Assembly (NCBI GenBank): GCA_020636535.1
Contig: JACJXT010000011.1
Span: forward strand, 434,001 to 498,000
Direction: 5' to 3'
Length of the DNA: 64,000 nucleotides
DNA from: Chitinophagales bacterium
GTDB taxonomy: Bacteria > Bacteroidota > Bacteroidia > Chitinophagales > JADIYW01
Under the pieces are notes generated by a model. That model was not told the origin of the DNA and made no database searches. It was given only the letters and a program-made list of their open reading frames with translations. Position numbers and translations under genes: made by a program. Positions 37,601 to 45,685 of this stretch are shown in pieces (the stretch's first letter is position 1; every line of letters starts with the position of its first letter).

Positions 37601-39139
37601 AATCCAATAATTCAAGTAGCTAAGATAATAGATGGTGCAGTTATTGGTATAGTTTATAGAGATGATTGGGATTTTGATACTTCTTCAAATTGTTTTATTT
37701 ATTATTTAGATGATGAGGTGGGAGTAGATACTATAGTCTTTATCAGTTGTGATACTACAGTCATTATCATTAATAAGCTACCAACCACGGAGACGATATA
37801 TGATACAGGTGTGATATCAACACTAGATACGATATGTGTTGAGATAGAGCCAATGATGAGTAATATTGTAACGGAAATAGTGTTGTGTAGTCATAATAAT
37901 AATAGTAGCAATATCTATAATGTAAATGATGACGGTTGTGTTGTAATAGATAGGAGTGATTTAGGAGGGTTTGGATTAGATACATTATGTATCATAAAGA
38001 AAGATACTATTACAGGTATAATAGATACTACAATATTAATTGTCAGTAATCTGCCTTCAGTAGACACTATCCTTGACACGACCTGTTATGGATGTCCGGT
38101 AACAGTATGTTTAGATACTACACAGTTATCAGGCACGGTAACGAGTATTACTACATGCGATGGTAATGCAAATGTAGAGATAACAGGTACAGATCCATGT
38201 ATAGTATATACACCAGAGGATGGCTTTACAGGCAACGATACGATATGTATTACAGTATGCGATGACTTAGGCATGTGCGATACAACTATCATCATTATTA
38301 CAGTAGAAGAACCAAAAGATACTATAAGAGAGATAATACCAATCAACGAGACAGACAGTATCTGTGGTGAATTCATACTACCAACGGGAACTGATATAAC
38401 GATAACAGCATGCACAGGAGCGACAGCAGGCGTAGAAGACTATATTAGTTGGTACATTAATGAGGAAGGTTGCTTGGTTTACACGGCAGGTGATGTTAAG
38501 GGAACAGATACACTATGTATAAGTGCATGTAATGAGGACGGCGAATGCTTCGAGACTACGGTTATCATCACGGTAACAGGCGTGCCACCAGTAGCAAATA
38601 ATGATACAGTGGTAACCGATGTAAACACACCAATTACAATAACGGTACTAGGTAATGACGAACAAACCGATAGTGATCCACTACAAGTATGTAGTCCAGA
38701 AGGTATCATTACAGCACCAGAGCATGGAAGTGTGGTAGTGAATACAGACGGCACGATAACCTATACACCACAGGTAGACTACAGAGGAGTAGACAGCTTC
38801 CAGTATGTAATCTGCGATCCAGATGGTAACGATACAGCATGGGTATTTATAGAGATAGAAAGCTGTATCATACCAAATGCGATCTCACCAAACGGAGATG
38901 GTATCAACGATACTTGGTACATACCATGTATAGAAGAGTCAGTAGATGTAGTGTTATGCGTTTACAACCGATGGGGCATAGAGGTGTATAGAAACGAGGC
39001 ATATAGCAACTTGTCTGGCTGGGATGGCGAGTACAAAGGAGCACCACTACCAGATGGTACTTACTACTATGTGTTGAAATACTTAACCAGAGAAGGAGAG
39101 CAGGTGAACAAAGCAGGATTTATAGTCATTCACAGGTAA
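34682..39139 (+). CDS. Giant cysteine-rich repeat adhesin with gliding-motility-type (type B) C-terminal domain
   Basis: A 1485-residue protein from ATG 34682 (MSNKIAYLNFKC); the signal peptide ends at QQLNAQ. After two short Ig-like segments (YQWYNASG, YQWYKNGV) come three nearly identical 182-residue units and a partial fourth, each with 14 cysteines (VCDTCTNTICLDT, GCVTYTSNG, LCIIVCDTLGEVCD), then diverged copies. A cadherin/Big_9-like domain (PPVANNDTVV ... VLGNDEQ) precedes the gliding-motility C-terminal domain (PNAISPNGDGINDTWYI ... GWDGEYKGAPLPDGTYYY). That end is a T9SS type B signal, whose export in Flavobacterium needs a dedicated SprF/PorP-like partner; such a gene follows directly. 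Confidence 0.88.
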   Translation: MSNKIAYLNFKCLLIVILTIMVQQLNAQSFNLTAPIGNSNYQWYNASGAISGATSNTLTNVQAAGLYYAEYTPVGKMGCSKKTDLFILLSRTTSCGDTNMIINAGTVTTLSATYQWYKNGVLLSGETGSTLSVSAADTGLIYAKVAPLGCDTIETEHFIVKLLNLDTTTNYYALCYGDSIIVGSSVYKTGGTFTDVLTNINGCDSIINSIITLDLCLTDTLPTLPVCDTCTNTICLDTIFDITNGHWTLCDGTQEATSGLGAYSIDSSTGCVTYTSNGTIGKDTLCIIVCDTLGEVCDSVPVIIGIIPTTEEVTDSTTIGTTDSLCVQIEDGMSADDVSIVLCNGALDNITMPTTTINGSCVMVSYTGTDIGEDEFCVVICDTILGVCDTTTVVITVTATDTLPTLPVCDTCTNTICLDTIFDITNGHWTLCDGTQEATSGLGAYSIDSSTGCVTYTSNGTIGKDTLCIIVCDTLGEVCDSVPVIIGIIPTTEEVTDSTTIGTTDSLCVQIEDGMSADDVSIVLCNGALDNITMPTTTINGSCVMVSYTGTDIGEDEFCVVICDTILGVCDTTTVVITVTATDTLPTLPVCDTCTNTICLDTIFDITNGHWTLCDGTQEATSGLGAYSIDSSTGCVTYTSNGTIGKDTLCIIVCDTLGEVCDSVPVIIGIIPTTEEVTDSTTIGTTDSLCVQIEDGMSADDVSIVLCNGALDNITMPTTTINGSCVMVSYTGTDIGEDEFCVVVCDNTLGVCDTTTVVITVTATDTLPTLPVCDTCTNTICLDTIFDITNGHWTLCDGTQEATSGLGAYSIDSSTGCVTYTSNGTIGKDTLCIIVCDTLGEVCDTLVIEVPIIPSVEMIYDTLRVNSTNDICVVIEDGMSADDVSIVLCNGALDNITMPTTTINGNCVNVTYTGTDIGEDQFCVVVCDNTLGVCDTTSVLVNVIPLIDTIYDTVYNKDSIVICLDTICYDGVNNPIIQVAKIIDGAVIGIVYRDDWDFDTSSNCFIYYLDDEVGVDTIVFISCDTTVIIINKLPTTETIYDTGVISTLDTICVEIEPMMSNIVTEIVLCSHNNNSSNIYNVNDDGCVVIDRSDLGGFGLDTLCIIKKDTITGIIDTTILIVSNLPSVDTILDTTCYGCPVTVCLDTTQLSGTVTSITTCDGNANVEITGTDPCIVYTPEDGFTGNDTICITVCDDLGMCDTTIIIITVEEPKDTIREIIPINETDSICGEFILPTGTDITITACTGATAGVEDYISWYINEEGCLVYTAGDVKGTDTLCISACNEDGECFETTVIITVTGVPPVANNDTVVTDVNTPITITVLGNDEQTDSDPLQVCSPEGIITAPEHGSVVVNTDGTITYTPQVDYRGVDSFQYVICDPDGNDTAWVFIEIESCIIPNAISPNGDGINDTWYIPCIEESVDVVLCVYNRWGIEVYRNEAYSNLSGWDGEYKGAPLPDGTYYYVLKYLTREGEQVNKAGFIVIHR
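35333..36970 (+). repeat. Three tandem 546-bp repeats (coding)
   Basis: Units start at 35333, 35879 and 36425, each 546 bases (182 codons). Copies 1 and 2 look identical throughout; copy 3 differs only near its end (about 36909-36936), where it matches copy 4 instead. A partial fourth unit spans about 36971-37500 with a replaced central part (37212-37309). The identity, including silent positions, indicates very recent duplication or gene conversion. Assembly collapse or expansion is possible. Confidence 0.9.
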
Positions 39140-39177
39140 TAGATAAGAAAAGAGAGAGAATACCAAAAAGCCAATAA

Positions 39178-39205
39178 GGCAGCGTGTAATAGAAGGCATG
39201 CTGCC
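39178..39205 (+). terminator. Hairpin between the adhesin and PorP/SprF-like genes
   Basis: GGCAGCGTG / CATGCTGCC form a 9-bp stem with one G-T pair and a ~10-base loop, followed by CCAAAGGCAAAAAAGG and no T run. It may moderate read-through or stabilise the mRNA end between adhesin and secretion partner. Confidence 0.4.
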
Positions 39206-39254
39206 CCAAAGGCAAAAAAGGGAACAATAAAAGGAACAAATAAAAAGAAAAGAG

Positions 39255-40262
39255 ATGATAAATAGTCTTAAAGTATTCGGTAAAATGGCGTTGCTACTGT
39301 TACTATTACAAGCAGGAGTGGTATACGGACAACAAGAACCACAGTACACGCAGTTCATGTATAACAAGTTGCCAATCAACGCAGGTTACACAGGTTCTAG
39401 AGAGGTGCTAAGCATTAGGGCACTGTATAGAAACCAGTGGACAGGCATAGATGGAGCACCACAGACAACGACAGTGAGTATTCACTCACCGTTTAAGAAA
39501 GAACACTCAGCCATGGGCTTTTTCTTAGTGAACGACAGACTAGGTGTAACGAACCAAACATGGTTTGATGTAAGTTACGCATACCGAGTACCACTAGGCA
39601 AAGGCGTAAAGTTAAGCATTGGTATCAATGCAGGTATACTATGGTATAAGAGCAACTTATCGGAGTTAAATCCATTGGAACAACAAGATCCAGTATTCCA
39701 AGAGAATGTAAGTAGAATACTTCCAGATGTAGGAGCAGGACTATATATCTATCACAAGTATTTTTATGTAGGAGCGAGTGTACCTAACTTTATCAAAGGC
39801 GACTTGTACAACAAAGACCAAGTAGACGCACTAGCACAGAGTTCACAAGGTAGCTTTACAAGTGCAAGCAGAACACCACACTTTTTTGCACTAGCAGGAG
39901 GTGTAATACCAGCAGGTAAGGTACTTAAAATCAGACCACAGATAATGTACAAATACATAGCTAGTGCAGAGCAAAAGATACCACATGAGTTTGACTTTAA
40001 CTTAAGCTTACTCATTTACGATAGAGTAAACATAGGCGGAACCTATAGAACTGCCTTTCACAACAAGAAGACAGGACTAACGAACAGCGATAGCTTCGAT
40101 GCACTTTTAGAGGTATGGCCAACCAAACAACTGTTAATAGGCTTTGCCTATGATTATACACTAACCAAACTCGGAGATTATAACAATGGTAGTTATGAAG
40201 TGATACTAGGCTATGACTTTGGCTTTGAGAAGAAAAAAGTAATCACACCAAGATATTTTTAA
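39255..40262 (+). CDS. PorP/SprF family type IX secretion system membrane protein
   Basis: A 335-residue protein with a signal peptide ending VVYGQ and the family start EPQYTQFMYNKLPINAGYTG, followed by RNQWTGIDGAPQT. The rest is a predicted outer-membrane beta-barrel ending in VILGYDFGFEKKKVITPRYF, with the aromatic-rich C-terminus usual for such barrels. SprF/PorP proteins help export and attachment of type B-domain proteins such as SprB. Its place 116 bases after a type B adhesin gene argues that it is that protein's dedicated partner. Confidence 0.92.
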   Translation: MINSLKVFGKMALLLLLLQAGVVYGQQEPQYTQFMYNKLPINAGYTGSREVLSIRALYRNQWTGIDGAPQTTTVSIHSPFKKEHSAMGFFLVNDRLGVTNQTWFDVSYAYRVPLGKGVKLSIGINAGILWYKSNLSELNPLEQQDPVFQENVSRILPDVGAGLYIYHKYFYVGASVPNFIKGDLYNKDQVDALAQSSQGSFTSASRTPHFFALAGGVIPAGKVLKIRPQIMYKYIASAEQKIPHEFDFNLSLLIYDRVNIGGTYRTAFHNKKTGLTNSDSFDALLEVWPTKQLLIGFAYDYTLTKLGDYNNGSYEVILGYDFGFEKKKVITPRYF

Positions 40263-40285
40263 AAAGACCTAAAACAGAAATACAA

Positions 40286-42763
40286 ATGAAAAAGGGACAA
40301 AAATATATAAAAAGAGCAATAAAAATAAACATAAGCAAAATAGTACTATTACTTATGATGCTCCTGTTTTTAGGCATGCAAACCAAAGCACAAGTAATAG
40401 AAGGCGGTGGAGTTACAGAAAATGCAATAGGAGGCATAAGCAAAGCAGAGAAGTTATACAACGACTTAGCCTACAAAGAAGCGATACCATTATATGAAGA
40501 TTACCTAAAGAAAAAAGGTGAAGGCGATGTCAAAGCGATGAGCGAGTTAGGCGATTGCTATAGATTAACATCTAACTTTGTACAAGCAGAGTATTGGTAT
40601 GGCAAAGCAGTAAATGCAGGAGATGAATTAGATCCAAAATACAAGCTATACTACGCACAAATGCTACAGGCAAATGAGAAGTATGAAGAAGCAGCAAAGT
40701 GGTATGCCAATTACAAGCAAAGTGTACCAGAAGATAAAAGAGCAGGGAATCAACTCAAAGCAAGTGCGGACTACGGACAGTACTTACTAAGTAGAGATAG
40801 ATACGAAATACATAATTTAGATTTTAACAGTGGTGGATATGATTTTGGACCATATTACAAAGACGGTGGCTTATACTACTCCTCAAGTAGAGACAGTTCA
40901 AAAGCAATAGGCAGAGAACACACATGGACAGGGACACAGTTTTTTGATATGTACTTTGTAGAAGGAAAAGGTACGAAGTTCGATAGCAAGCCAAAACAGC
41001 TAAAAGACGATGCCAGTACGAAGTATCACGAAGCAACACCAAGCTTCACACCAGAAGGGAATAAGGTATATTTTACTAGAAACAACTACTATCATGGCAA
41101 GACAGGCAAGAGTGATGATAAGATAGTAAAGTTAAAGATATACGAATCGGAGGTGAATGGACTGAAGTGGGAGAAAGACAAAGAGTTTGCCTATAATAAC
41201 GATGAATATAGTGTAGGACATCCAGCACTTACACCAGATGGTAATACGATGTATTTTATCAGTGATATGCCAGGTGGTTACGGTGGTACAGATGTATATG
41301 TAACACAGAAAGAAGGCGAAGGCAGTTGGGGTACACCAAAGAACTTAGGACCAGAAATCAACACAGAAGGCATGGAGATGTTTCCGTATGTAGATAAAGA
41401 TAATAACCTATATTTTGCTAGTGATGGACATGGCGGATTAGGCGGTCTAGACATCTTTAGAACGAAAGTAGACGCAAAGACAGACAAAGTAGGTAAGATA
41501 AGAAACATAGGAGCACCAATCAACAGTTCGTATGATGACTTTGGCTTGGTGTATGGCGAAGACAAAAGCACAGGATACTTTACATCGAACAGAGAAGGTG
41601 GACATGGCTTAGATGACATTTATAGCTTTGAGGATGATGGCATATATTTAGAAGGAATAGTAGTAGATGCACAAACAGGCGAGCCGATATGTGAGAGTAA
41701 AGTAAAGATGATTGCCAAAACTACGAGCAGTGAAGAAGGAAGAACAGAAACGGAATGTGATGGAGAGTTTGAGTTTGGAGTGATTAAGAATATGGATTAC
41801 TGTTTTGAGGCGAGTGCAGAAGGTTATGCAAGCAACAATAGTGTGTGTGCTACAACCAAAGGCGTAGAGCCAGGTGGAACAGTATTTGTAAAAATACCAT
41901 TAGAGAAGAGCAAAGAATATGCTATGAGTATAACAGTACTAGGTAAGAGCTTAGAGAGCTTAAACACACCAAATACTACGACACCAGAAAGCATAGAAAA
42001 CATAGACAACAAAACACCAGAGAATACCCATCCACTGGCAGGAGCGAAGATACTATTGTCTAGCAAGTGTGAAGGATGGACAAAAGCACTAGTAGCAGAT
42101 GAGAATGGTAAGATATGCGAGATAGTAAGATGCGACTGTGATTACATAGTAGTAGCCAACAAAGAAGGATACCTACCAGGATATACAGAAGTAATCAAAG
42201 ATGATGGCGATTGTAAGATAGACATGAGATGTGGTGTTAATCCAAAAGAAGTAGAAGTAATACTAGATCCAATACCAGGTGGTATGATAGACACAGATGG
42301 CGATGGCATACCAGACAGCTATCCAGATGGCGAGAAATCAGAACCAATCGTACTAAAAGACATATACTATGACTTTGACAAGTGGTACATAAGAGAAGAG
42401 AGTGAAGGCGACTTAAACAAGTTACTTAGCTTCATGCAAGAGAACCCAAGTGTGATAGTAGAAATTGGCTCACATACCGACTCAAGAGCACCATATGATT
42501 ATAACATCAAGCTATCGCAACGCAGAGCACAGAGTGTAGTGAACTGGTTGATAGCAAGAGGCATCAGCAAGAATAGACTACAAGCCAAAGGCTATGGTGA
42601 AACACAACCAGTAAATGGTTGTACCGATGGTGTACCATGTAGCGAGTACGAACACCAAAGAAACAGAAGAACAGAATTTAGAATAGTAGGTGGTGGCTAC
42701 GACTTCAAATCACTACAAAGATTTGATATGCAAGTCAACCCATGTAGAGACTGCCCATTCTAA
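40286..42763 (+). CDS. OmpA-family protein with TPR, PD40 propeller and carboxypeptidase-regulatory-like domains (PorE/SprE-like layout)
   Basis: An 825-residue exported protein; the signal peptide ends at about residue 36 (QTKAQ). Domains in order: TPR-like helices (~50-160), PD40/WD40-like propeller strands (~190-450; e.g. GHPALTPDGNTMYFISDMPGG), a carboxypeptidase-regulatory-like beta-sandwich (~455-535), a second such segment (~570-650), a calcium-type DTDGDGIPDSYPDG loop (~670), and an OmpA peptidoglycan-binding domain (~690-800; HTDSRAPYDYNIKLSQRRA). This is the architecture that tethers T9SS parts to peptidoglycan. It starts 23 bases after the PorP/SprF-like gene, so they form one operon. 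Confidence 0.9.
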   Translation: MKKGQKYIKRAIKINISKIVLLLMMLLFLGMQTKAQVIEGGGVTENAIGGISKAEKLYNDLAYKEAIPLYEDYLKKKGEGDVKAMSELGDCYRLTSNFVQAEYWYGKAVNAGDELDPKYKLYYAQMLQANEKYEEAAKWYANYKQSVPEDKRAGNQLKASADYGQYLLSRDRYEIHNLDFNSGGYDFGPYYKDGGLYYSSSRDSSKAIGREHTWTGTQFFDMYFVEGKGTKFDSKPKQLKDDASTKYHEATPSFTPEGNKVYFTRNNYYHGKTGKSDDKIVKLKIYESEVNGLKWEKDKEFAYNNDEYSVGHPALTPDGNTMYFISDMPGGYGGTDVYVTQKEGEGSWGTPKNLGPEINTEGMEMFPYVDKDNNLYFASDGHGGLGGLDIFRTKVDAKTDKVGKIRNIGAPINSSYDDFGLVYGEDKSTGYFTSNREGGHGLDDIYSFEDDGIYLEGIVVDAQTGEPICESKVKMIAKTTSSEEGRTETECDGEFEFGVIKNMDYCFEASAEGYASNNSVCATTKGVEPGGTVFVKIPLEKSKEYAMSITVLGKSLESLNTPNTTTPESIENIDNKTPENTHPLAGAKILLSSKCEGWTKALVADENGKICEIVRCDCDYIVVANKEGYLPGYTEVIKDDGDCKIDMRCGVNPKEVEVILDPIPGGMIDTDGDGIPDSYPDGEKSEPIVLKDIYYDFDKWYIREESEGDLNKLLSFMQENPSVIVEIGSHTDSRAPYDYNIKLSQRRAQSVVNWLIARGISKNRLQAKGYGETQPVNGCTDGVPCSEYEHQRNRRTEFRIVGGGYDFKSLQRFDMQVNPCRDCPF

Positions 42764-42806
42764 GAAGGAGAGTAGTTTCTAAGTGGAAAGGTTTTGTTTA
42801 CTTTCT

Positions 42807-42839
42807 TTCTGTTTTTTATTAATTTTACAAAAAACAGAA
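42807..42839 (+). promoter_or_regulatory. A/T hairpin abutting the rocD start codon
   Basis: TTCTGTTTTTT / AAAAAACAGAA form an 11-bp stem with an 11-base loop that ends one base before the ATG at 42841. It could act as a weak terminator for the upstream operon or influence rocD initiation. Confidence 0.35.
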
Positions 42840-42840
42840 C

Positions 42841-44085
42841 ATGAAAGATAGTGCTTATTACATTGGACTAGAAGATAAATTTGGTGCACATAATTATCAT
42901 CCATTACCAGTAGTACTAAATAAAGGAAAAGGCATTTTTGTTTGGGATGTAGATGGTAAAAAGTACTTCGATTTTTTGTCGGCATACTCTGCTGTCAATC
43001 AAGGACATTGTCATCCAAAAATAATAAATGCATTACAAGAACAAGCAGAACAACTAACACTTACATCAAGAGCTTTCTATAATGATGCACTAGGAGCATA
43101 CGAACAATACATTACACAGCTTTTAGGTTACGATAAGGTATTGCCAATGAATACTGGAGTTGAAGGTGGTGAAACTGCTATCAAGTTAGCAAGAAAATGG
43201 GCTTACGAAGTAAAAGGCGTAGAAGAAAATAAAGCTAAAATTATTTTTGCCAACAATAATTTTATGGGACGAACCATTGCTGCTGTTTCTGCCTCAACAG
43301 ATCCAAGTTCATACAAAGGTTTTGGTCCATTTGTTCCTGGATTTGAAAAAATTCCTTATAACGATATTCCTGCTTTAGAGCAAGCATTGCAAGACAAAAC
43401 AGTAGCTGCATTTTTTGTAGAACCAATACAAGGCGAAGCTGGTGTAATTGTTCCTGATGATGGTTATCTACAACAAGTTCGTGCTTTGTGTACACAATAT
43501 AATGTATTGTTTATTGCCGATGAAGTACAAACAGGAATTGCCAGAACTGGAAAAATGATGTGCTGCGACCACGATCATGTAAAACCAGATATTCTTATTT
43601 TGGGTAAAGCGTTGAGTGGTGGTGTTATGCCAATAAGTGCAGTTTTAGCTAATGATGAAATTATGTTGTGCATTAAACCAGGCGAACATGGTTCTACTTT
43701 TGGTGGAAATCCTTTGGCTTGTAAAGTAGCAATGGCTGCATTAGAAGTCATTCAAGAAGAAAATCTTATTGAAAATGCTGCTACAATGGGCGAGATTTTT
43801 AGAAATGAACTCAAAGCATTAAATCATCCATTGGTGAAAGAGATAAGAGGAAAAGGTTTGTTGAATGCAATAGAAATCAAACAAAAGCATGAGTACGATA
43901 ATGAATGGAACCATGAAGATGAATTGGCTTGGAACTTGTGTTTACACATGCGAGATAATGGATTATTAGCTAAACCTACTCATGGTAATATTATTCGATT
44001 TGCACCACCATTAGTTATTAATGAACAACAACTCAATCAAGCATTAGAAATTATAAAATCAGCACTTAATTCAATCGTCGCTTAA
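42841..44085 (+). CDS. rocD: Ornithine--oxo-acid transaminase
   Basis: A 414-residue class III PLP-dependent aminotransferase with the ornithine aminotransferase pattern: [12 protein letters not shown] at the N-terminus, [29 protein letters not shown], and the PLP lysine in [12 protein letters not shown] at about residue 256. It converts ornithine and 2-oxoglutarate to glutamate semialdehyde and glutamate, linking arginine/ornithine breakdown to proline and glutamate. Its household codon use contrasts with the surface cluster before it. Confidence 0.94.
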   Translation: MKDSAYYIGLEDKFGAHNYHPLPVVLNKGKGIFVWDVDGKKYFDFLSAYSAVNQGHCHPKIINALQEQAEQLTLTSRAFYNDALGAYEQYITQLLGYDKVLPMNTGVEGGETAIKLARKWAYEVKGVEENKAKIIFANNNFMGRTIAAVSASTDPSSYKGFGPFVPGFEKIPYNDIPALEQALQDKTVAAFFVEPIQGEAGVIVPDDGYLQQVRALCTQYNVLFIADEVQTGIARTGKMMCCDHDHVKPDILILGKALSGGVMPISAVLANDEIMLCIKPGEHGSTFGGNPLACKVAMAALEVIQEENLIENAATMGEIFRNELKALNHPLVKEIRGKGLLNAIEIKQKHEYDNEWNHEDELAWNLCLHMRDNGLLAKPTHGNIIRFAPPLVINEQQLNQALEIIKSALNSIVA

Positions 44086-44096
44086 CAACTCATTGT

Positions 44097-44178
44097 CGTC
44101 ATATTGAGCGATAGCGAAATATCTCCTAGGTCAACAGGGAGACTCTTCGTTTCATTCCATTTCACTCAGAGTAGACGG
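44097..44178. repeat. Inverted pair of CTGAG-type repeats between convergent genes
   Basis: CGTCATATTGAGCGATAGCG...ATATCTCC (44097-44126) faces GGAGACTCTTCG...CTCAGAGTAGACGG (44138-44178) across ~12 bases. The two arms can pair into a long hairpin, so the element may serve as terminator for both rocD and the EamA transporter gene. Confidence 0.75.
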
Positions 44179-44220
44179 ACTTATTCTTATTATTTGTCTG
44201 AAGTTTCTTTCTGAAAGATA

Positions 44221-45111
44221 TCAATGCTTTGGTCGGTTAACCGTTTTTTGTACCATTGGATCAATAAAAACAGCTAATAATATAATTAAAGTTCCTATAT
44301 AAAAGCTAATGGATAATTCTTTGTTTTCTTGAAAAAAAATAGCGGCTAAAATAATACCATAAATTGGTTCTAAATTGTTGATTAAGTTGGTAGCAAAGGC
44401 AGTCAATACTTTCAACGATTTTAAATATAAAATATAAGGTAAAATGGTGCAGATTACAGCTAATATTATTAGTAAAATTAAATCTCTACCATCTGGCAAA
44501 TAAAAACTATTTGGAAAAAATTGCAAGTAGATTGGCATAATTAAACTTAAAAATAAAGCACCACAACCTAATTGTATAAACACCGTAACTTTTGGTGGCG
44601 TATGTTGTGTTTCCTTTTTATTGAGCGATGTAAATATTGCTGCTAACAAAGCTGCAAGTAAACCTAAAATCAATCCAATATAATAATTGGTATTAATCGA
44701 TTGACTGATTAACCATATTCCAGGAATGACCAAAATACCTAATAATAGTTCTGCTTTGTTGAATGGTGTTTTAGTAATTATTGGTTCAATAATAGCCGTA
44801 AAAAAAGAAGTCAAAGCCAAGCAACTTAGAGCAACAGAAGCATTAGCATATTTGATAGAACCATAAAAACAAACCCAATGTAATGCTACTAAAATTCCAA
44901 TAGCACCAACTTTTATAATAGTCGATTGGCTTAATGTTTTTAGTTCTTTATAGATGCTTGGAAAAAATAAAAACAGAACACTTACCATAGTCATTCTGTA
45001 CCAAACCAAAACCAATTCCGAGTACGAAATTAGTTTACCAAGAATAGCCGTAATTCCCCATAAAAAAACAGCAATGTGTATTTGTAAATATGCCTTTTGT
45101 TTAAGTTCCAT
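44221..45111 (-). CDS. EamA/DMT family transporter
   Basis: A 296-residue membrane protein with ten predicted helices in two EamA halves (HIAVFLWGITAILGKLISYSE opens the first; LINNLEPIYGIILAAIFFQE ends the second). Such proteins export or import metabolites; the substrate cannot be read. It is a single gene on the minus strand. Confidence 0.9.
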   Translation of the reverse strand: MELKQKAYLQIHIAVFLWGITAILGKLISYSELVLVWYRMTMVSVLFLFFPSIYKELKTLSQSTIIKVGAIGILVALHWVCFYGSIKYANASVALSCLALTSFFTAIIEPIITKTPFNKAELLLGILVIPGIWLISQSINTNYYIGLILGLLAALLAAIFTSLNKKETQHTPPKVTVFIQLGCGALFLSLIMPIYLQFFPNSFYLPDGRDLILLIILAVICTILPYILYLKSLKVLTAFATNLINNLEPIYGIILAAIFFQENKELSISFYIGTLIILLAVFIDPMVQKTVNRPKH

Positions 45112-45121
45112 TTTTCAAGCT

Positions 45122-45129
45122 CAAAAATA
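45122..45129 (-). promoter_or_regulatory. -7-like box before the EamA transporter gene
   Basis: Minus-strand TATTTTTG, an exact TAnnTTTG match, ten bases before the ATG at 45111. Confidence 0.45.
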
Positions 45130-45266
45130 CGCTTATTACAAGTATTTTTATTTATTGTTGATATTATTAAATTTTGCACCACTCAGAGTCTCCTTGCAAA
45201 TGACTCTGAAGAAGAAAGTCCATCGTCTAATATCTTATGTCTAACAATCTATCTAATCTATTTCAA

Positions 45267-45274
45267 TATTTTTG
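45267..45274 (+). promoter_or_regulatory. -7-like box before the DUF962 gene
   Basis: TATTTTTG lies 30 bases upstream of the ATG at 45305. Confidence 0.4.
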
Positions 45275-45304
45275 ATTAACTTTAAATATAGAAAAGCAAC
45301 TATC

Positions 45305-45640
45305 ATGGAAAAGAAATATCAATCACTAAAAGCATTTTATCCATATTATTTAACAGAACATAGCAATCCAACCTGTAGAGTGTTGCACTATGTAGGAACA
45401 GGTTTAGTTATACTAGCGTTGGTTTGGTTAATCGTTCAACCAACTTGGTGGAAAGTAGCAATGTTGCCTTTATTAGGTTATACTTTTGCTTGGATAGGTC
45501 ATTTCTTTTTTGAGAAAAATAAACCAGCAACTTTTCAATATCCGTTTTATAGCTTAGCATCAGATTTTATAATGTTCTATCATTTTCTAACTAGACAAAT
45601 AGACGATAAGCTAGCAGAAGCAAAAGCTACTATTTCATAA
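45305..45640 (+). CDS. DUF962 (Mpo1-like) membrane protein
   Basis: A 111-residue protein with two hydrophobic segments. YYLTEHSNPTCRVLHYVGT and WIGHFFFEKNKPATFQYP are the conserved DUF962 motifs, including the histidines that bind iron in yeast Mpo1, a dioxygenase of 2-hydroxy fatty acids. ATG 45305 (MEKKYQSLKAFYP) is chosen over an in-frame ATG at 45272 because the family starts there. Confidence 0.88.
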   Translation: MEKKYQSLKAFYPYYLTEHSNPTCRVLHYVGTGLVILALVWLIVQPTWWKVAMLPLLGYTFAWIGHFFFEKNKPATFQYPFYSLASDFIMFYHFLTRQIDDKLAEAKATIS

Positions 45641-45673
45641 TCACATTACTTTATTTATCTTAAATATTTTCAT

Positions 45674-45681
45674 TTACTTTG
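45674..45681 (+). promoter_or_regulatory. -7-like box four bases before the TPR protein gene
   Basis: TTACTTTG (one mismatch to TAnnTTTG), then TACC, then ATG (45686). Confidence 0.3.
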
Positions 45682-45685
45682 TACC

